From positions 1 through 23,745 of the IMG/VR virus record IMGVR_UViG_3300032267_000353: a stretch of DNA of 23,745 nucleotides, one strand, 5' to 3'. The DNA comes from a virus. A program made the translations under genes and the position numbers. Shown piece after piece: positions 20,696-23,745 of this stretch; the first letter of the stretch is position 1; each line of letters starts with the position of its first letter. A model generated the notes under the pieces. That model saw only the letters and a list, made by a program, of their open reading frames with translations. It searched no databases and was not told where the DNA came from.

Positions 20696-22869
20696 TGGAC
20701 ATTACTGGTATCACCGCCGCTGCCGCAGTCGCTGTTGGCGGTTCGGCAAAAGACAAGAGTGATGCCGAAATCCTTGCCACGGCCCGTTCTCGGCTTGACA
20801 TGGCTATGTCGGCGCTTTCAGAGTCGCGTGAGGATGAGAACGATGACCTGAAGTTTTACGCTGGCTCACCGGACAATTGCTGGCAATGGCCTGCCGACGT
20901 GCTAGCTACCCGTGGTGCGGTGCAAGGTCAGACTATCAATGCGCGTCCTACGCTGACCATTAACAAGCTGCCGCAGCACGTTCGCCAAGTTACCAACGAC
21001 CAGCGGCAGAACCGCCCAGGTGCCAAAGTCATTCCAGTGGACAGCAATGCCGACGTGGAGATTGCTGAGATTTTTAACGGCATGATCCGGCACATTGAGT
21101 ACATGAGCGATGCTGACGTGGCTTATGATACGGCTTGCGAGAACCAAGTGGCTTACGGAGAGGGGTACATACGCCTTCTGACCGAGTATTGCGACGACAA
21201 CACGTTTGATCAGGACATTAAGATTGGCCGGATTCGCAATTCGTTTTCGGTGTACATGGACCCGACCATGCAAGACCCGACCGGCGCGGATGCCAAGTAT
21301 TGTTTTGTGACGGAAGACCTGACCAAAGAAGAATACACCCGCCTGTACCCTGATTCGGCACCCATTACCACCCTGCAATCTCTTGGTGTAGGCGACCAGT
21401 CAATTTCCAACTGGTTGAATGAGGACACAATCCGCATTGCGGACTACTATTACATAGACTATGACCGCGCAACGCTGAATTTGTACCCTGGCAACGCTAC
21501 GGCCTTTGTTGGAACGCCAGAAGACAAGCAATTAAAGGCGTTTTACGGCAAACCGCTGAAGTCTCGCGAGTCTGACCGGCCCAAGGTGCGCTATTGCAAG
21601 ATCAATGGATACGAAATCCTTGAGCAGCGCGAGTGGGTTGGCAAGTGGATACCTGTTATTCGCATTGTTGGCAATGAATTTGAGGTAGATGGCCGTCTGT
21701 ACGTCAGTGGACTGGTGCGAAACGCCAAGGATGCCCAGCGGATGTACAACTATTGGGTATCCCAAGAGGCAGAGATGCTGGCTTTGGCCCCCAAGGCTCC
21801 GTTTATTGGCTACGGTGGGCAGTTTGAGGGCTATGAAGACAAGTGGAAAACTGCTAACACCCAAAACTGGCCGTATTTGGAGGTCAATCCTGACGTTACA
21901 GACGGTCAAGGCAGTATCTTGCCACTACCACAGCGTGCCCAACCTCCAATGGCCTCTAGTGGCCTATTACAAGCCAAAGCAGGTGCGGCAGAAGATATTA
22001 AATCTACTACAGGACAATATAACGCTTCTTTGGGCATGGGTTCCAACGAACGCTCAGGAAAGGCAATTCTTGCGCGTCAGCGTGAAGGCGATGTAGGTAC
22101 TTACCACTACGGTGACAACTTGGCCCGTGGTGTTCGGCATATTGCTCGTCAATTGGTGGACATGATTCCCAAGATTTACGATACCCAGCGTATTGCTCGC
22201 ATCATTGGTGAGGACGGCGAGACAAAGATGGTCAAGATCAACCCAGACCAGCAGCAGCCGGTCCAGAAGATTGTTGACCAGCAAGGGATTGTGATTGAGA
22301 AAATTTACAATCCTGGCGTTGGTAAGTACGACGTGGTGGCAACCACCGGCCCAGGCTACGCGACCAAACGTCAAGAGGCTTTGGAAGCAATGGCACAACT
22401 GTTGCAAGGCAATCCTCAACTGTGGACTGTGGCCGGTGACCTGTTTGTTAAAAACATGGACTGGCCTGGTGCCCAAGAGATGTCCAAACGCTTTGCCAAG
22501 ACTATTGACCCTAAACTCATGGGCGACGGCGAAGACAACCCAGCATTGGCCGCTGCACAGCAACAGATGCAGGCAATGGGTGCTGAGATGGAACAGATGC
22601 ACACAATGCTACAAAACGTGTCTAAGTCTATGGAAGCGCAAGACATGAAGCGCAAGGACTATGAGGCAGAAATCAAAGCCTACCAAGCTGAAACGCAGCG
22701 CTTGACTGCCGTGCAAGCATCTATGTCTCCAGGGCAGATTCAAGACATTGTGATGGGCACCGTTCACGGCATGATTACTTCTGGTGATCTGGTGGGCGAA
22801 ATGCCTGGCCGCGAGTCAATGCAAGATACTATGGGTGAAATGCCGCCCCAACAAGGAATGCCACAATGA
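20695..22869 (+). CDS. Portal protein, P22-like
   Basis: At 724 aa the length fits P22-type portals. Recognisable segments are ENDDLKFYAGSPDNCWQWP, RPTLTINKLPQHVRQVTNDQ and RQNRPGAKVIPVDSNADVEI. They are followed by DTACENQVAYGEGYIRLLTE, SFSVYMDPTMQDPTGADAKY and SNERSGKAILARQREGD. The C-terminus (about 600-724) is Gln/Met-rich and coiled-coil, like the barrel of such portals. It forms the dodecameric ring at the head vertex through which terminase packs DNA. It overlaps the next gene by 4 bases. Confidence 0.93.
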   Translation: MDITGITAAAAVAVGGSAKDKSDAEILATARSRLDMAMSALSESREDENDDLKFYAGSPDNCWQWPADVLATRGAVQGQTINARPTLTINKLPQHVRQVTNDQRQNRPGAKVIPVDSNADVEIAEIFNGMIRHIEYMSDADVAYDTACENQVAYGEGYIRLLTEYCDDNTFDQDIKIGRIRNSFSVYMDPTMQDPTGADAKYCFVTEDLTKEEYTRLYPDSAPITTLQSLGVGDQSISNWLNEDTIRIADYYYIDYDRATLNLYPGNATAFVGTPEDKQLKAFYGKPLKSRESDRPKVRYCKINGYEILEQREWVGKWIPVIRIVGNEFEVDGRLYVSGLVRNAKDAQRMYNYWVSQEAEMLALAPKAPFIGYGGQFEGYEDKWKTANTQNWPYLEVNPDVTDGQGSILPLPQRAQPPMASSGLLQAKAGAAEDIKSTTGQYNASLGMGSNERSGKAILARQREGDVGTYHYGDNLARGVRHIARQLVDMIPKIYDTQRIARIIGEDGETKMVKINPDQQQPVQKIVDQQGIVIEKIYNPGVGKYDVVATTGPGYATKRQEALEAMAQLLQGNPQLWTVAGDLFVKNMDWPGAQEMSKRFAKTIDPKLMGDGEDNPALAAAQQQMQAMGAEMEQMHTMLQNVSKSMEAQDMKRKDYEAEIKAYQAETQRLTAVQASMSPGQIQDIVMGTVHGMITSGDLVGEMPGRESMQDTMGEMPPQQGMPQ

Positions 22870-23228
22870 AAGCCTGTGACTTTGTAGGATTGCTGTTTTT
22901 GGCTCGGGATGTTACCCATTCGGTGCATCTGAATACCCGCAGCTATTCCAAACACGTAGCCCTAAACATTTTCTATGACCGCATTATTGGTGCGGCTGAT
23001 GATTTTGCTGAAGCCTATCAAGGGCGGCATGGTTTATTGGGGCCAATTACCCTACAATCAGCAAAGAAAACAAACAACGTCATTGAGTTTTTGGAAGATT
23101 CTTTGAAGCAAATTGAAGATAGCAGATACGAAATCTGTGATAAATCTGATTCATCTTTGCAGCAGTTGATTGACAACATCATTGAAATATACCTCCGCAC
23201 TTTGTACAAACTCCGGTTCTTAGCATGA
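22866..23228 (+). CDS. DUF5856-like helical protein, 120 aa
   Basis: The product has LFLARDVTHSVHLNTRSYSK, KHVALNIFYDRIIGAADDFA and EAYQGRHGLLG. This is the DUF5856 pattern (LARDxxHxxHLNT then H-x-ALNxFYD), a phage family resembling small helical-bundle proteins such as ferritin/Dps-like folds. Conserved His/Glu/Asp could bind metal. Overlaps portal and the next gene by 4 bases each. Function not established. Confidence 0.8.
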   Translation: MKACDFVGLLFLARDVTHSVHLNTRSYSKHVALNIFYDRIIGAADDFAEAYQGRHGLLGPITLQSAKKTNNVIEFLEDSLKQIEDSRYEICDKSDSSLQQLIDNIIEIYLRTLYKLRFLA

Positions 23229-23428
23229 TCAAAATTGACTTCACCATTAACGGCTTCTCGGACGCCCTTCATCTGGCTGACGACCACGGCCTAACCGACG
23301 CAGAGATTGAGGCTATGAAGCAGGCCCGCTACGACAAGTGGAAGGACTTTATTGACACACCGCCACCTGTGGTTGACGGGCCTGTGGTGCCCTTCGTTTG
23401 GCCGACTGACAAGCCGATTGTGGAGTAA
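23225..23428 (+). CDS. Small hypothetical protein, 67 aa
   Basis: Not recognised. The product MIKIDFTINGFSDALHLADD, followed by a TDAEIEAMKQARYDKWKDFI helix and a Pro/Val-rich end, is acidic. It overlaps the DUF5856-like gene by 4 bases and is followed after 2 bases by the next gene. Possibly a head/connector accessory protein by position only. Confidence 0.7.
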   Translation: MIKIDFTINGFSDALHLADDHGLTDAEIEAMKQARYDKWKDFIDTPPPVVDGPVVPFVWPTDKPIVE

Positions 23429-23430
23429 CT

Positions 23431-23745
23431 ATGGCAACTCGTTACTGGGTAGGCGGCGCGGGGACTTGGGACGCAACAACAACGACCAACTGGTCTGCCA
23501 CATCTGGTGGGGCAAGTGGAGCGTCTGCACCCACGTCTGTTGATAACGTCATTTTTGATTCCTCATCCAACGCCACGGCCTACGCCGTCACGGTGGGAAC
23601 CAACGCAAACGCGCAAGACATTACCATTGCTGGCCCTGCTGTGGGTAACGTGACGATTACTTGGTCAGCAACTTCGGTGATTAACTGCTACGGAAGCTGG
23701 ACAAATGCTGCAACGGGGGTTGTGTTAAGCACATCTTCTGGATGC
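23431..23745 (+). CDS. Repetitive beta-rich virion protein, partial (3' end beyond window)
   Basis: GGAG precedes ATG 23431 and the frame is open to the window end (105 codons). The product begins MATRYWVGGAGTWDATTTTN, continues WSATSGGASGASAPTSVDNV and has a strand-rich Thr/Ser/Ala/Gly sequence (NAQDITIAGPAVGNVTITWS). The RYWVGG-x-GTWD start is common in large phage surface or tail proteins with beta-helix repeats. Which virion part it belongs to cannot be told here. Confidence 0.75.
   Translation, partial: MATRYWVGGAGTWDATTTTNWSATSGGASGASAPTSVDNVIFDSSSNATAYAVTVGTNANAQDITIAGPAVGNVTITWSATSVINCYGSWTNAATGVVLSTSSGC

Noticed and set aside
1-23745. tRNA genes, integrase or lysogeny repressor
   Set aside because: No cloverleaf-like sequence, no tyrosine or serine recombinase motifs and no CI-like protein was seen. 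The window covers only part of the genome, so lifestyle is not decided.

Overview
The window is a stretch of a tailed double-stranded DNA phage (Caudoviricetes). It has a Sf6/P22-type packaging module (small and large terminase, P22-like portal), a putative ejection protein, a lysis cassette and a Sak4-type recombination/replication module. Genes are tightly packed, with many 1- or 4-base stop/start overlaps (TAATG, ATGA). Mostly Shine-Dalgarno-type starts suggest a bacterial, probably proteobacterial, host, but nothing in the sequence fixes the host. I see no integrase, repressor or tRNA. The window starts and ends inside structural genes, as expected for a cut through a circular or circularly permuted map.

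Layout. (1) 1-4482, rightward: the 3' part of a putative ejection protein, a lysis cassette (small membrane protein, 3TM holin, M15 endolysin) and a metallophosphoesterase with an N-terminal HTH-like segment. (2) 4549-9752, leftward: a primase/helicase followed by about 14 small genes. Several have fewer than 60 codons, most are chained by overlaps, and the last encodes an extremely acidic protein. (3) 9868-15976, rightward: Sak4-like ATPase, small genes, a DUF669-type ssDNA-binding candidate, a Cas4-like PD-(D/E)XK nuclease, an AT-rich Mom-like DNA-modification gene, a zinc-finger-like protein, an SF2 helicase, a Cys-rich mini-protein and a VRR-NUC nuclease. (4) 16027-17506, leftward: five genes including a GP88-like Cys-rich protein, ending at a hairpin terminator. 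(5) 17507-17792: a regulatory gap with an approximately 49-bp imperfect palindrome and three copies of a 15-16-bp motif. (6) 17793-23745, rightward: small terminase, mini-HAD protein, large terminase, three small basic proteins, portal, a DUF5856-like protein, a short hypothetical protein and the start of a repetitive virion protein.

How the parts fit. The Sak4 ATPase, DUF669 protein, nuclease, helicase and primase/helicase form a plausible replication/recombination set. It should produce concatemers for headful packaging by the terminase and portal. The Mom-like protein probably modifies phage DNA against host restriction. Base composition is mosaic. In sampled 60-base lines the Mom-like gene is about 23-40% G+C beside a helicase at about 60%. 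VRR-NUC to terS is about 57-75%. The HAD gene and the 5' part of terL are about 37%, and the rest of terL is 50-60%. The most interesting points are the Mom-like gene, the palindromic motif array before terS, the acidic protein and the chain of uncharacterised mini-genes.
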